Assembly: GCA_947372155.1 (NCBI GenBank) | Contig: CANBSM010000007.1 | Coordinates: forward strand, 1 to 24,792 | Source: Burkholderiaceae bacterium | GTDB taxonomy: Bacteria; Pseudomonadota; Gammaproteobacteria; Burkholderiales; Burkholderiaceae | Direction: 5' to 3' | DNA: 24,792 nt | Shown here: positions 24,533 through 24,792 of the stretch, in pieces | Numbering within the stretch: position 1 is the first letter of the stretch | Layout: every line of letters starts with the position of its first letter | The notes under the pieces: model-generated | What the model saw: the letters and a program-made list of their open reading frames with translations, nothing else | The model's database searches: none | What the model was told of the DNA's origin: nothing | Program-made: the position numbers and the translations under genes

Positions 24533-24792
24533 ATGCGGCTTTTTAGTAAACCCCATCTCCTTCTTTTTGCCGCCTTATTTATTGTGGGTATCGGCTATGC
24601 ACAAGCCCAATCCGCCTTTTATAACGCCGCTAACAATTACCTTAAAAAGCGTGCGGATGCGTTCATGACCATTACGGGATACTCGCTCACACCCGATGTC
24701 ACAACAGGCTCCTTATCAATCCGCAATAATGGTGGCGATAACTCGGATTTACAGATGATTTCTCTAGGGGGCGGCGATCGAATTAGCGCAAA
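24533..24792 (+). CDS. Exported protein of unknown function, 5' part only
   Basis: The gene starts at ATG 24533 and runs off the right edge after 86 codons. MRLFSKP is followed by a hydrophobic stretch and a likely cut at AQA-QS, a standard signal peptide. The mature start has an Asn/Lys-rich helix, then MTITGYSLTPDVTTGSLSIR and DLQMISLGGGDR. These alternating polar and hydrophobic residues with glycines look like first strands of a beta-barrel. It faintly recalls solitary outer-membrane autotransporter barrel proteins, but that is a memory-based guess. It is divergent from the histidine kinase with 46 bases between, so shared regulation is plausible. Confidence 0.65.
   Translation, partial: MRLFSKPHLLLFAALFIVGIGYAQAQSAFYNAANNYLKKRADAFMTITGYSLTPDVTTGSLSIRNNGGDNSDLQMISLGGGDRISA

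Noticed and set aside
1..24792. CRISPR array, phage, insertion sequence or integron elements
   Set aside because: No regularly spaced repeats, transposase, integrase or terminal inverted repeats were seen, and gene content is chromosomal housekeeping plus metabolism.

Overview
The window looks like a stretch of chromosome from a freshwater betaproteobacterium of the Burkholderiaceae, most like Polynucleobacter. This is inferred from moderate GC, betaproteobacterial families (DUF3619, DUF3106, two Bug/TctC binding proteins) and gene order (gmk-rpoZ-spoT with greB beside spoT, yicC divergent from rph, rdgB-hemW). No sign of a prophage, insertion sequence, integron or CRISPR array was seen. Genes are packed tightly, many overlap by 1-8 nt, and no gene-free stretch exceeds about 130 bases.

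Layout. (1) 127-2325, plus strand: a tight set of ECF-like sigma factor, a one-helix DUF3619 protein, an exported DUF3106 protein and an RDD-like membrane protein. (2) 2336-10119, minus strand: a seven-gene directon. In transcription order it holds a STAS-fused MlaE-type permease, an ABC ATPase, an MCE/MlaD protein and an outer-membrane-type lipoprotein, which together form a complete lipid ABC importer/exporter system. A Bug solute-binding protein, an atypical SDR and a large FtsX/YbbP-like permease follow. (3) 10164-10804: tRNA-Arg(ACG) with its terminator, and divergent greB only 18 bp away. (4) 10817-15058, minus strand: yicC, gmk, rpoZ and spoT, covering nucleotide metabolism and the stringent response. 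(5) 15116-17635, plus strand: rph, rdgB and hemW. (6) 17649-20770: a second Bug protein with a crotonase-fold protein on the minus strand, divergent from a CaiB/BaiF CoA-transferase; this looks like an uptake and CoA-activation module for an unidentified organic acid. (7) 20830-24792: a periplasmic SdsA1-like alkylsulfatase with a good sigma70-type promoter, an orphan membrane histidine kinase upstream of it, and the 5' end of a divergent exported protein. A repeated AAT(A/T)TGGT motif lies between the last two.

Most of the window is housekeeping sequence. The best candidates for undescribed biology are the sigma/DUF3619/DUF3106/RDD operon; the addition of Bug, degenerate SDR and ATPase-less FtsX genes to the MCE transport operon; the crotonase and SDR that have lost their canonical catalytic residues; and the kinase/alkylsulfatase/outer-membrane-protein neighbourhood with its repeat motif.
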